This document shows positions 1 to 11,305 of a DNA stretch of 64,000 nucleotides, in pieces (the first letter of the stretch is position 1; every line of letters begins with the position of its first letter). Origin of the DNA: Lepiota brunneoincarnata (Eukaryota; Basidiomycota; Agaricomycetes; Agaricales; Agaricaceae); contig JAEBUN010000023.1 in the NCBI GenBank assembly GCA_023014365.1, positions 372,001 through 436,000 on the forward strand. Reading direction: 5' to 3'. A program made the translations under genes and the position numbers. The notes beneath the pieces were generated by a model. That model was not told the origin of the DNA and ran no database searches. It worked only from the letters and a program-made list of their open reading frames with translations.

Positions 1-234
1 GTGACGGTGGGGACTGGCTTGATTCAACTCACTGAAGGGCACCGTGGCGGTGAGGCCGTCAAAAGGGCCGTCTACGCCTTCGCAATGTCACTCGGAAGCA
101 TAGCTTTTATTGGCCTCCCGGTATACGTTCTCGCCCGGATGACACTCCTCGTACTTGCGATTTCCACTCTGCGAGGACTTCCCGACGCAGCGTTCGAGGA
201 CATTCCCTGGTCTTCTATCGTCCCACATATCTGA
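1..234 (+). CDS. C-terminal end of a multi-TM protein, cut by window edge
   Basis: Only the last 77 codons or so are visible, in frame from the first base and ending in TGA at 232-234. The peptide has two hydrophobic helices (around residues 22-35 and 37-57) and ends with the signature LPDAAFEDIPWSSIVPHI. The same pattern (LYIFARLxLL, LRxLPPEA, W, PHI-stop) closes the family member at 48318-49898, so this is the 3' end of the Agaricomycete multi-TM family that recurs through the window. The function of this family is unknown to me. The fragment shows no break, so the gene may be intact upstream of the window. Confidence 0.7.
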   Translation: MTVGTGLIQLTEGHRGGEAVKRAVYAFAMSLGSIAFIGLPVYVLARMTLLVLAISTLRGLPDAAFEDIPWSSIVPHI

Positions 235-526
235 TGAACTATGGCTGAAGTTTCAAGTATTGTATATTCATGATGAAGATTCCCGGTAGGGCGTTTGAGG
301 TGGACCAATACATTCCTCTTGTGCGATCAGGGATGGGCTCGTCCAGTTGCCGCTGCTCATCCTAGCTAGCTGGTCCGCATTCATAAATCCAAAGCTCACC
401 GACGCACGCTACCCCTTTTTAATGACCATTCCTCTGACTTGTATCGATATCAAGACAACTCGGACATGATGTATTTTTCTCAGATTCTTTCCATATTCTT
501 GTTATCGGCGATGCTGGTTTTCCATT

Positions 527-2564
527 CTACAACTCGCCCCCCGCCATCCATCGTTGTACCATTGCGAGCGATTCTTTCGGTTTATTAAACGGAGCCTATC
601 CATTTCCGCTTTGTCAGGATATAACCTCTACCTCAGCACAAATTTTACCCACCATATGGCCCGCGCCGTCGATCGTGGCAAACGTAAACCCTTTCACACT
701 CCTCGTCATCCCAGCCCTCTTCCCATCAACCAACCACTCCCGCTTCTCGCTCGCTCTGAATGCTTCTTTTCCACTCCATTCCATCTCCAGGGTCCATCGC
801 TCATTACCAACATGGTTGCAAACCCAGTCATATGCACCGACATAGATGAGGACCCGAATACCACGCTCAAGAAGTGCGGCGACATAGTCTACGGTTGGGT
901 GGAGTATATCCAGAGTGTATCCGAACGCTCGATTGACATCCATGTTGCAAGATGTAAAGTTTGAGGTGATGGCTGGATCAACACCGAGGAGTGCACGATT
1001 CGTTGAGTTGCTGAGGAAGTTACTAATATGACTTGGAACTTTTTGTTAGTACTTTTGTCTATGCGTAGTTACGGACGGTACTATACTCACACGGTTTGGG
1101 GATAGCATAGCGTCTCTGACAGAACCCCTTCGCACTGTTTACTAATGTCGTACGGGTTCCGATCTATTCACATGGCCCGCGTCATCGCGATTGGGGATGA
1201 TCTCGAGTCTGGGTCGTTACTCACTTGTGAGGATGTAAGGGTTTCCATAGGTATCCGAACAAAAATTGTATGCGGCCGCACAATCAATGTTGTCGAAATG
1301 CTCGATACAGGCCTTCTTCATCCAGTGCGTGCACCGCTCCACCTAAAATAAGATGAGGGATCAGAAGAATTTAGAACAATGTTAGGTTTTTTACTGTGTG
1401 TTTCATAGCAACGCAGGTAGATATGTCCATAAAAGGCGCGATAGAAGCGGGTGTACATTCCATATCATAGTATGATAGCACCATTTTGAAACTATCGGAC
1501 ATGCCATTCCCTATCAAACGGGACCGTCAGAATCTCGTAATATCTTGGTAGCAGGCATCTCACCAATCATAGCAGAAGTGAGGTTAATTGGTGTCAAGCC
1601 AGCCTGAACCAGTCTGGCGTTTTGGTCGTACACGGCGGAGGCGAAAAGTGGTATGTAGCGTCCCCTGTCCACAATTGGGAGTTTGTCAGAATTATCATTT
1701 GGCATAGATTCACAACGATTGAATGGTGCGTACGCCATACGACTCGCCAGCCATGTGGAAGGCACGCCCCTTGAACTGGCTAAAATTCTCAAAAAAGATG
1801 GCGACAAATGCTGCGATGTCAACTGCGGCTTCTTCTGTCGTGGACTGAAATTGACTCAGTTGGCTTTCGCTACAAGGATGCAGATAGTGATGCTGAGAGA
1901 AACATACCACGGTTTCACCGAATTCAGCGTAGGAAAACCCTACTCCGATAGGTTGGTCGATGAAGAACACATTTGCATTCGTGTTCCATGACTCTGGATG
2001 GAATTTCGGACCATCTGCATCAGTTATTCTGCAAGGTCCTATGAACGTTTCGATAACCGAGTCGTCGCTGATAATGAAATGTTAACGCGTTACCTAATTC
2101 AAAGAAGAGCCCAAGGGACGAAGAACACCCGGGTCCGCCGTTTGTCCAGAAGATGACATCATCTTTATCGGGATCGCTCCTACTTTCAAAGAAGTAGAAA
2201 AACAAGTGTCGAGCCTGTATATCAATGTATCCCGTATACCCGCTGGTGTGCAATGATTGTATGAGCACCCTTTCCAGGGAGGGTCAGTAGGAAAGACTTG
2301 CTTGACGGTGGGATCACAAAATTTGCTCTTCTTCACCCGGACACTGTATTTGGGAAAGAGAGGATGAGACAGCGTTGAAAAATGAGCATCTGGTAGAGCT
2401 GATAGGGATGAGAAAGGCGGTGAGAATAATCCGGCATCGTATTTCTCATGCGCAAAGTTCAAAGGGTGCTCGTTTGTGGTTGTCTGAAGGAAAGGTTGCT
2501 GGTGGGTGGCCACGGCTCCTAGGCTACCGAGAGCATATATGAAGAGGACGGCTGTAGTGAACAT
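527..2564 (-). CDS. Serine carboxypeptidase (S10), carboxypeptidase Y-like
   Basis: A secreted or vacuolar serine carboxypeptidase that removes C-terminal residues from peptides. It starts at 2564 with a hydrophobic signal peptide ([19 protein letters not shown]). Downstream are [17 protein letters not shown], the oxyanion block NGGPGCSS (about 2119-2142), [16 protein letters not shown], the nucleophile motif GESYG (about 1733-1749), [32 protein letters not shown], and GAGHM with the catalytic His (about 650-664). A final small exon (595-527, acceptor at 597-596) encodes [20 protein letters not shown] and stop, the usual C-terminus of the family. At least five short introns are needed. The phase at the first junction, near 2300-2240, could not be settled by eye, so intactness there is not certain. 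Family and order of motifs are secure. Confidence 0.85.
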
Positions 2565-2949
2565 AATGCCCGTATACTTGGTGTCGAACGTTGACGATGG
2601 GAGGATCGTTCAAACGTCGTGTGAGAGATATTTATCTTTGTCGGAAAAGTCCTGATTTCGGGACTTGCCGTCCTGCTGCGCTTGCGCAAAATATTAATAG
2701 AGTTGATCGTGGAAGCGCCGGCCAAAAATAAGCTCTTGGTCATTGCAACACTGCACTAAGCTCCAGAGCTTCATCTGAACAGAACAGAGCGCAAGCTGGC
2801 ATTCTGAATACAGATGTGCACATACACGGGAGGCACAGTGGGAAAAGCAGGTACTACACACAGTTTTATTCATACCCAGATACATGTTTGATGGAGAAAT
2901 TGGTTCAGACGAGGCAACCGCAAACGCCCCCATTAAAATGACCGATTTT

Positions 2950-3286
2950 CTAAAATAAATCTTCAACAGACATATTCGCTGCACAGAGCAAGTGACGCAC
3001 TCCACTGCAGTCGCTGCGGGGGATGCAATTACCTTGAGTACCACCAGGACCTTCTCCCGTCTAGAGAAAGAAGTCAACATAAGTTGAGATATCTCTCTTA
3101 ATACACTTACTGCAGTCGCGCAGCAAACCATATTACTGCCGCAAGGAGAGTTATTTGTGCAAGATTGGGCGAAGGCGTTGGCAACCCCGAAGCCCAAGAT
3201 CACGGGAAGAATAAATTTAACGTTCCTATGAAGGGAGGAAGTGTGAGAGGCGTAATTCCAAGCATGGGGTAGATCTGAGTTTACAT
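2950..3286 (-). CDS. Small cysteine-rich secreted protein
   Basis: My model has three exons (3286-3285, 3225-3111, 3060-2950) and gives about 75 residues. It has an N-terminal hydrophobic stretch (VKFILPVILGFGVANAFA), then a short mature part with seven cysteines: SCTNNSPCGSNMVCC, GNCIPRSDC and LLC. Intron 2 (3110-3061) has GTAAGT and CTCTAG ends and phase 0. In exon 2 the reading frame has no usable ATG, but an intron of 59 nt (3284-3226, GTAAAC...CATAG) would join AT to G and create the start codon. This fits the many small secreted proteins of Agaricomycetes. I do not recognise a named family. A longer unspliced frame runs to 2694 but ignores clear splice signals. Confidence 0.55.
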
Positions 3287-4357
3287 TTTCACTCAGAGGG
3301 ATGCAAGTGCATGCGCTGAAGGCTAGTGGAAGTGAATCTACCCTCCTTATATGTTTTCGCATGCTAAGTCTAAACAAAACAAGGCAAAGCTGGGGGCTGA
3401 ACCACAATTTTCGTGCTCCAGGGAGTGGAGTTTTGGGTTCAATGACGATATGCGAAGGGGTTATTTTGAAACCAAAATAGCTGGGACATACATTTCTGCG
3501 CTAGTGTTAAATGGACCGATGGTTGAAGCCAAGCACAAAGGCTTATGGGTCCAGCACTATTAGTGATACTTTCACTAAAAATTGTGGAGCTCCACAAGGG
3601 GGTTAACTCTATGTAGCTGGTGGACCAGGACGGCGGTCTGGGAACAGCGGTCAAGTGACCAGCGGAGATCACATGATTTTGGATCAGCCCTCCCGGAAAG
3701 CTTTTAACTTGAAAGGTTTTCGTCGCCAACGGGGCATAAATATTGGAGAATGGTCCGTAGGCTTTGCGGTCCTCGCATTAACTACCGAACTTCTAGCCCG
3801 AGGGGCCACCCAGCCATCCAAACAAAGGTCTTTTATGTGTTTGGTCGGATTTTTTTCACTCAAGTACTATCCTCAAGGGCTATTCTTATAATATAAGCCT
3901 TGTGCCAGAGAACAATCAGCCTGCTTTGGTGCGAAAGCCGAATCAGGTCAGGGAAGCCAAGAGTGAGTCCTTGGAAAGGGTGTTAAGCTTCAGTTCTGGA
4001 TTGATTATTGTACTCCACCCCTGCTCTCATCCCAAACCTGTGTTCTCAAACTTTCTCCTTTCTGCACAAAAGTTTGCATTCCCAATATCCTCTAGCTTAC
4101 TGTGCGCCTATCACGATACCTAGAGAGGTGGGGCCTGCCCAAGTACTTGAAGATGCCGTGTCGGAGTATCGATACGATTGATGGAATCGTCACACTCTGC
4201 GTTGCTCGGCATCCCTCGGCTGATGTGACATTTGATGTGACGACCAAAGTGGGTTTGCTTATGTTACCATCGGCACTTGAGAATTGTTCCCACAATCTAC
4301 TTGGACATTACCACTACATTCCCCGGTCAAATTTACCTTAACTACACCGAGAATACT
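3287..4357. other. Gene-free stretch between secreted protein and rtf2
   Basis: Only short overlapping frames without family resemblance are present. It should hold the promoters of the divergent flanking genes. No TATA box or repeat stood out to me. Confidence 0.4.
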
Positions 4358-5444
4358 ATGGGAAATGATGGTGGAAGCATCCCAGACCGACGCGACTTGG
4401 TGAGGACAAAGGCAAAGGTAGGCGGTGGTCCAGTATACGCAGGTAAACCACTAACTCCATTGTCAGGCTGAGCAAGCGGACAAAGCGAACCAGACCAGAG
4501 CTCGGTGGTTTTTCTGTGCACTATCAAAGGTGTGTTATCCTACCATCTCCTACGAGGAACTTCGTTCTGATTATCCCCCGTGTTTAGCGCAAGCTCCAGG
4601 AGCCGGTGGTCTCCTGTGCGCTAGGCAAGCTGTACAACAAAGACTCGATAATTGAATATCTGCTAGACAAATCAGCATATGGAGACGGGGAGACAATATG
4701 CGGGCATATTAGGTCTCTGAAGGTGCGCACGCTTGTTACCATACCGTTAACATATGTTCCTCATTTCATCGGTGACATATTAGGACGTCAAACAATTGAC
4801 TCTATCACCTAACACATTAGACGCCAAAAAATCACCATCAGACACTTCTCTGGAGCGTGCTCGTTTTGTCTGTCCCCTAACGATGAAGGAGATGAATGGT
4901 GCTCAACCCTTCATCTATATCTCAATCTGTGGCTGTGTGTTCTCTCTCGCTGGGTTCAAGACTATGACAGACACTGCTTCTCGCTCGCCAAAGGAAGGAG
5001 AGGATAATGCCTTAGACCTGTGTCCCCAATGCCAGAAGAAATACTCTCGCACAGAAGATATTCTAACCCTCAATCCTTCATCTGAGGAGGAGGAGCGGCT
5101 GCGTGATCTAATGGAACGTCGCCGGTTGTTGGAACCTTCCAAGAAGTCAAAGAAACGAAAACAAGCATCTTCAGACGAGGAACCGCCCAAGAAGAAACGC
5201 GAGATATCGGGTCGGCCGATGATCAACTCCTCTGTTGCCTCTAGCAAGGCGGTCGCAAGCGAAATGGCAATGGAAGAGGCGAAGAGAAAGGCAACAATGA
5301 GCGAGGCCTTGAGGAGTCTGTATGCGGAGGGGCAGCCAAAAAGGAAAGAGACATTTATGACTATGGGTACTTTCACGAGAGTGAGTGCATTGATCTTCAG
5401 ACGATCCGAGGAGCTGACGCGTTAAACTCGACTAGTATGCCTAA
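4358..5444 (+). CDS. rtf2: Rtf2-family RING-like protein (replication termination factor 2)
   Basis: Rtf2 proteins carry a C2HC2-type RING-like fold. In fission yeast Rtf2 acts at a programmed replication barrier; homologues are linked to replisomes and splicing. Exons are 4358-4417, 4467-4529, 4594-4722, 4784-5380 and 5436-5444, giving 285 residues. The start MGNDGGSIPDRRDLVRTKAK is diagnostic. It is followed by ARWFFCALSKLQEPVVSCAL, LYNKDSIIEYLLD and HIRSLKDVKQLTL. The RING-like region has FVCPLTMKEMNG, ISICGCVFS and LCPQCQKKYSRTEDILTLNP. Then comes a basic Lys/Arg-rich region and a short C-terminal tail TFMTMGTFTRYA, completed by a nine-base last exon. All introns are canonical and the frame is open throughout. 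This is the full-length parent of the truncated copy at 10518. Confidence 0.92.
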
Positions 5445-5693
5445 TTTTCCGACCTGGTACTGTATTTGTAATCTTGTAATGATATTACGATGGACCGCCC
5501 GGCTTTTGAGTGAGCCTATCTGCGAACGGACCCGTCCGCCATCTTTTCTTTATTAGCTAATGTTGAGACGTAGTCACATACGGGATATATTTAATGCGAG
5601 GAAATTGCAGAGAAGTGGTTGTGCTCGACAACTTGAGGTGTACTCTATGAAAAACACGGCAGGCGAGAGCAAAATATCAAACCCCAACACTCA

Positions 5694-6622
5694 CTACATA
5701 CCCCTGTCAGTGGCGACCTCGGCTTTCTCTCCAGCCCGCAACTTAGGATTACCCACTCTGCTTGGTCCCTTCAGCAAAACTCGGATCCCCACGCCTATAT
5801 TGCGTGGCTTTCCCCACCACAGCACACACGTGATGGCATTAATGGCCACGAACGCAAGAGTCACAGCATCCAATTTGGTGATCTGCTGTTTCATTACGCA
5901 CCGGCCGACAAACCAAAGGGGTTGAAGGAATAACAGTCTCATGAGGAAGTCCTCTTTACTCTTGTCAGTAATTTCCCCATCGGATACGACTGGTGGGTCG
6001 ACTTTCCCGCCCTTGATCAACTCTGTCAGAGTGAGAGGGTAGAGTGGATAGTTGCCGTCGTATAAGACGAATCCTCCCATGCCGACGAAAAAGCCATGTG
6101 CAAGAGTCCAGATACATGGCTTCATCTGCTCTGGGCCATGAAGCCATTCTTTAATATCATCGAGCACATGAGTTAGCCACGACGTTTCGCCGGTCTCGAC
6201 TGCAGTACTCTGATGAGTGATCACGTTGCTCGTCCGAAGAAATTGGATTGTCCACTCACTGTGTCCGTAGACTTGTGCATTGAACTCCTCCACGGCTTTT
6301 TTGCCGCCCTTGGCTCGTTCCATGCCCAGCATAACACAAGCTCGGGAGCTAAGAGAGCGTACAGAAAGACCGTGACCTGCTCTTTGAACCTTATCCACCC
6401 CGAGGCGTGTGGGTGGGGCACATTCGGATGTACAGTGACCCATGCGGACACGAAAATGGTTGTAAAACACACTAGGAATTCATAAGAATTCGGGATATCG
6501 GCACAGCTGACTTGGTGCCCGAATATGGCAAGCGATGGTGGATGTGCAGGAGGTGGAGGTGAGATAACAGGAGTACTGCTCGAACCGCCTAGGACGGCGA
6601 GGAGGACGACTGCAGTCAACAT
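5694..6622 (-). CDS. Multi-TM protein, copy A (short form)
   Basis: Exons 6622-6260 and 6209-5694 encode 292 residues. A signal-like start (MLTAVVLLAVLGG) is followed by an early helix around FLVCFTTIFVSAWVTVHPNV, the family landmark WTLAHGFFVGMGGFVLYDG, a DGEITDKSKEDFL stretch and a late block VTLAFVAINAITCVLWWGKP. Compared with copy B it has lost one base near 6300, but its splice acceptor lies so that one extra base is gained. The frame is therefore restored and only about 15 residues differ (PWRSSMHKSTDT instead of VEEFNTQVYGHS). The C-terminal half seen in full family members is missing. A GTATGT site at the stop could lead to a further small exon. Function unknown. Confidence 0.6.
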
Positions 6623-7552
6623 GGTTTGGAACTAAAGGTATCCATCAGGGCACTGACATCTTGTATATTTATTGACAGACAATGTTAAACAGACCATATA
6701 CTGTACCTGCCTCCCGGCCTTCTCGAGGCACACATGCTGTTGAGGTGATGAAGAATGTCATAGAAAATAGTAGTGCACTAGTCAAAAGGGCTGTGTGATT
6801 CACGGTGGATATCTGAGAGGGCGGTGCCGTCAACCGCTCCATTCGCCCCCCTTTCTTTAGCTCAAAAGCCCACCAATTACTTCTCGAGATCATAAAACCT
6901 GGACTTGGGAATGGCCCTTAGACGCCCCACACGGTCGAAAGAAATGATCATATGTTAGATTCTAATCAAGTGACAATGTCCGGTTGGGGCCGCGCTGAAT
7001 GAAACCGGTTTCCAGAACCTCATGAACCCCATCCAGTAAAGTAAAAGGCATGCATACTAGGGGAAATTTCCGCTAACGGCTTGTAAAAGCACCACATTTA
7101 CATTTCACACTGTGCTTTCATCATGGTGTGCCAAGTAGGCCAGGTCCTCACTGGTGCTGTTTCCAACCGGTGAGTAGGCTCGGCTGATATGGTAGACATA
7201 GACATCGTGCCGTGCTTTACTAGCCACCTGTGCCGTGCGGTTGTCTCTGAATCTTACTATCAACAACGAAGCCCGGCTCAGTCCGTTACCATCATGGCCA
7301 AACGGAGCCGCGGGCAATCCCGCAATCCGCCTCGCCTTGGAGAGGGAAGCGCAGGATCTCTTTCAGAATACAAGGATAAATAATATCAGAGCAAGGTTCT
7401 ACCGAGGAGCCTCGGCTGTGTTCTTTTTTTCCCGCTGCATCCCTGGATATATCAAAAGCCTTATCGCATCCAAGCCACCAATGTAGACATATCAGATCAA
7501 TTCGACTTTCTAGCTACGGTCGGAAACACCAAAACGACAATTTCAAGACGAA
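6623..7552. other. Intergenic, copy A (matched by 12236-13181)
   Basis: No gene is supported. It holds the upstream region of multi-TM gene A, with an A/T-rich TATA-like tract near 6660-6670, and the 3' flank of F-box gene A. It is similar to 12236-13181 apart from small indels. Confidence 0.4.
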
Positions 7553-9936
7553 TCAAGATCCCAACCCGAATTCAACGCTAAAAACAAAAGAACTTGGGGC
7601 TTCCGCATCTATCGTCGTAGTGTTAGCACACGGTTAATGACGGACGAAATTACGCGCTTACCTTCCAATCTAAGGTCAACATTCCCTATGTCCATACTTA
7701 TTTCAAACTTCTCCTCGTGAAGAGCCTCCTCCTCCAGTTGTGTGCGCCAATCAGCTTGGCGCTGCATACGGTGAGCCCATCCACTCGCTCCGATCTCCCA
7801 ATTGAGCCAGAGAGCCGTCGAGCTCATCTGGAGACAGCTAACACACTGCAAGACATTAGGATTGTTTAACGGCACTACCCTTTGAACCTCGATTTTCGGG
7901 GGTGTATAGAGATCGAGGGGGTCAGGGAATGAGGGGTGAATGATGAAAACAGCGAGCTCCTGAGATAGGGAGTTGGTGTTGGCACTCCTTTTCTACGTGA
8001 TACGAAATGCCCACCGTAACAACACCAATCCTACCATCCTCGTATGCCAGGTATATCGAGTCCGCGTGCGCATTCAGCTGAATGTCAATTTTTATGTCGC
8101 GCACATCTTTAACCTGCCCAGTTATCACCCTCTCAAAGTATGGAATGATGAATAATCGGGAGTCATCAAGAAGGGCAGCGAGGTGCTGGCCGCATGGTGA
8201 GACATGAGCTGAAAACATTCGTCACGAGACATGGATGAACAGGTTCATTTAGGGACCCACCTGCCTTGAATTCAGCTGTGGTGTGAACGGACCCATAAGT
8301 CCTCATCCTCGAAGAAACTGTATCGTGGCTGACAATGACTTTGCCGGTCCTCCACCAGAATCCATTCCCCAGATAACTGTGGTTATCGCACCCTCCAATG
8401 GGGTTTGCCTGGTTCCATTGATCACTCGTATCGTCGCCCCGGTCTCCATCAACATCAATAATCTGAGAATCTTCGCCATCGTTTTGACGTGGGATTCTTT
8501 TATTCTTTTTATTTCGCATCTCGCGTCTCCTTTCCCGCCAACTTCGGAATCCTTTCGGCAGATCACGCTGCTTGACATAGCCTACACGGAAGAACCACTT
8601 CCCGTAGTGTTTGATATGTGGCTGCCTGAGTTCCAAAACGCAGGCTCCTGCTTCCCTATCACCCGTGTTCTCTTCCTCGTGGGGATCATTCAAGGCTGGG
8701 CCTCCGTGACGAAACACTCTCAACGAGTTGGATCCGCATATAAACGCATATTTGTCATTGACTTCCACATAATAGATGTCCCCAAGCCCATCAACATCCT
8801 CTGCTTGGGTATTGTGTGGCGGGGCTACCCCTTCGTTCGAGCCTGCCCCAAATGGCTCATCCTGCATGACGCCGTCCGCGTCCAAGCCGCCTTCAGGATA
8901 CAAGTCACTCAGATCATTCTGTGAAAATTCAATCCCCCCTCCTTCCATCGGGGCATCACCTGCCTCCTCACCCACAGAAGCCACCTCGGCGTTGAGCTCC
9001 AATGGTCTTTGGATGTTGTCAATCTGTTCCACGAGCTTTCCGGTGCGAACATCCCAGAGTAGGAGTGTCCCGTGCGAAGCTGTAAGCAGCGTAGGATAGA
9101 CGAAACGGTAGGCGCTCCCCCGGAGGTTGCCGGGAGGACGGAGGAGTGCATGGGGCAAAAATTTGAAACGGCGTCTCGAGGATTGGATAATGTCCAAAAG
9201 ACGTTGTTGGATGAAGTCCGGAAGTGATTCTGGAACGACGCCGAAGTCGCCCGGGGGGTCAGTCGTGGGATTATCACTGACCAAACGCCAAACCTCCTTG
9301 GCGCCTTCAAGGCGGTCAAAGATGAGAAAACCTTCCCCGTACTCACAGTGTGCATACCGGCGAATGTAGTTCTGTAGCACCCGCAGCTTTCAGCGCAGAC
9401 CCCAAGGTTTAATAGCGCACATACCCCCGGCAATCTCCAAACTGGGTATCTTGTCTTTATATCGACGACAGTCAATCCGCCTTGATGGTGTGTTACAATA
9501 AAGAACCCGCGCTTTTCGTCCACTTTTATACGATGAACACCTGGAAGTGTGTGTTGGTACTTCCTTATGCGTGATGGTCCTCGCCCGAGCCAACTAGATC
9601 GAACCTCACATGCCCGACGACCTAACCAATGTCCATATGTAGCATCAGGGAAAGAGACAGCCTGAGCAGCACTTACATAGGTCCTTCCAGCTTTCTGAAT
9701 CGGCCTAAGAATCTTTCCGAGTGCCAGCCAAGTAAAGGAACGTCTTGGAGAAGGACTTGCTCATGGGGGATCAGGTGGAGATTTGGATGTGCGGCAGCTT
9801 GTTTATAGATGGTTGGCTCATGTTGGTCGACGAAGGAGCGAAAAGCACTGCTGGTGGCTCTGCAGGCAACAATACCTGAAACAGGGAGGTGCTTGAGAAC
9901 GGAGAGCAGTAACTCAGGTGGGAGGTTGAGTAGCAT
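7553..9936 (-). pseudogene. F-box/beta-propeller-like gene, copy A, frameshifted
   Basis: The start at 9936 encodes a clear F-box (MLLNLPPELLLSVLKHLPVS, ATSSAFRSFVDQ). Further exons give DEKRGFFIVTHHQGGLTVV, NYIRRYAHCEYGEGFLIFDR, GTLLLWDVRTGKLVEQI, a long acidic middle, YFERVITGQVKDVRDIKIDI, IYLAYEDGRIGVV and a terminal FVFSVEFGLGS (stop 7553-7555). F-box proteins recruit substrates to SCF ubiquitin ligases; the repeats suggest a WD-like propeller. Relative to copy B there is one extra base near 9697 in exon 1. With the shared GTAAGT intron this runs into an early stop after the F-box. The rest is open, so it is a young pseudogene, an F-box-only protein, or a sequencing error. A TATATA tract lies about 30 nt upstream of the ATG. 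Confidence 0.65.
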
Positions 9937-10000
9937 GATGGTGGTGGTTGATCATAGATAGACAGATATATATAAATGGCGGGAGAACAAGATCATTAAT

Positions 10001-10351
10001 CGAGCTTAAAGATATGTTTACGCCAGGTCAATAATGACAAACAAGGGCCCCGTCACCGGCAGCCGCAAACACCCCACAGGTGAGCATACTACGAGACAGA
10101 CTTCCGGTTTTCTTCATCTAACTAACCACCACCTTCATAACCACTGTCCGAAGACTGATGTATTCTCTGCTTATCGTTCACCTCTGAACCCTCCCACTTC
10201 TCCCTAGTTACATAGTCCTTAACGAAACGGCCATCTAGGCTTGTGATAGTAGACAATTAATTCAACAGGGCAGGGTGGGTTTCCCCCACCTGCCTGGATC
10301 GCTAATAGCGTTAAGCGGCGTGATATCTACAGGGCACTTGAGAGTCATTGG
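10001..10351. other. Indel segment present only in unit A
   Basis: About 351 bp between the F-box A start and the RS-gene remnant has no counterpart in unit B, where GATCATTAAT runs straight into TATGTCATTG. It contains a GC-rich inverted repeat near 10267-10300 (GGCAGGGTGGG facing CCCACCTGCC). No clear terminal repeats or target duplication are seen, although CATT occurs at both ends. It may be an insertion in A or a deletion in B. Confidence 0.5.
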
Positions 10352-10352
10352 T

Positions 10353-10517
10353 TATGTCATTGTCCTACTCAAAGGTCAAATTCAGAAACTTTAGCAGCTC
10401 TCGCAGGTTAGCGTCGCGCTCCTCATCGCCTTTGTCCTACTTCACCTTCAGCTTGATCTGTATCGTCTCTTCAGTACACGCAAGGGACGTTTGATCGTGC
10501 TAATCACCCTTTTGCCC
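10353..10517 (-). pseudogene. Truncated 3' end of RS-rich nuclear gene
   Basis: This matches 15753-15915, the last intron and last exon of the RS-rich gene, and is cut at the duplication junction. The codon that is ATG in the functional copy's last exon reads ACG here. It has no promoter or upstream exons and is a by-product of the tandem duplication. Confidence 0.8.
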
Positions 10518-11050
10518 TGGAGACGGAGAGACAATATGCGGGCAAATTAAGTCTCTGAAGGTGCGCCCGCTCGTTAGCATACCGTTAATCTATGTTCCTC
10601 ATTTCATCGGTGACATATTAGGACGTCAAACAATTGACTCTATCACCTAACACATTAGACGCCAAAAAATCACCATCAGATGCTTCTCCGGAGCGTGCTC
10701 GTTTTGTCTGTCCCCTAATAATGAAGGAAATGAATGGTTCTCAGCCCTTCGTTTATATCTCAACCTGTGGCTGTGTGTTCTCTCACGCTGGGTTCAAGAC
10801 TATGACAGACGCTGCATCTCGCTCACCAAAGGAAGGAGAGGACAATGCCTTGGACCTGTGTCCCCAATGCTAGAAGAAATACTCTCGCGCAGAAGATATT
10901 CTCACCCTCAATCCTTCATCTGAGGAGGAGGAGCGACTGCGTGGTCAAATGGAACGTCGCCGGTTGTTGGAACCTTCCAAGAAGTCAAAGAAACGAAATT
11001 AAGCATCTTCAGACGATTCGAGGAGCTGACGCATTTAACTTGACTGGTAT
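10518..11050 (+). pseudogene. Truncated rtf2 copy
   Basis: It begins in the middle of rtf2 exon 3 (GDGETICG region) without promoter or first exons. It keeps FVCPLIMKEMNG and the RING-like region, has CAG changed to TAG at 10871-10873 right after LCPQC, and lacks about 226 bp of the basic tail. The deletion falls between two copies of a 12-base direct repeat that the intact gene still has at 5167-5178 and 5393-5404. The terminal TATGCC-TAA exon is still recognisable near 11040. It is non-functional. Confidence 0.9.
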
Positions 11051-11305
11051 GCCTAATTTTCCGACCTGGTACTGTATTCGCAATCTTGTAATGATGTTGC
11101 GATGGACCGCCCGGCTTTGAGTAAGCCTATCTGCGAACGGACCCATTCGTCATCATTTCGTTATTAGCTAGTGTTGAGACGTAGTCACACGGGGGATATA
11201 TTTAATGCGAGGAAATTGCAGAGAAGTGGCTATGCTCGACAACTTGAGGTATGCTCTATGAAAAACACGGCAGGCGAGAGCAAAATATCAAACCCCAACA
11301 CCCCC

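Larger units (their letters stand above)
4680..10517. repeat. Tandem segmental duplication, unit A
   Basis: The segment from rtf2 exon 3 to a truncated 3' end of the RS-rich gene matches 10518-15915 nearly throughout, with roughly nine bases in ten identical by eye. Order: rtf2 (3' part), multi-TM gene A, F-box/propeller gene A, RS gene 3' end (about 10353-10517). Unit A has about 351 bp (10001-10351) that unit B lacks. Confidence 0.9.

Noticed and set aside
554..964. 136-codon plus-strand frame
   Set aside because: Antisense to the last exons of the carboxypeptidase gene, whose motifs are clear.
8283..8924. 213-codon plus-strand frame
   Set aside because: Antisense shadow of the long exon of F-box copy A; no family resemblance.
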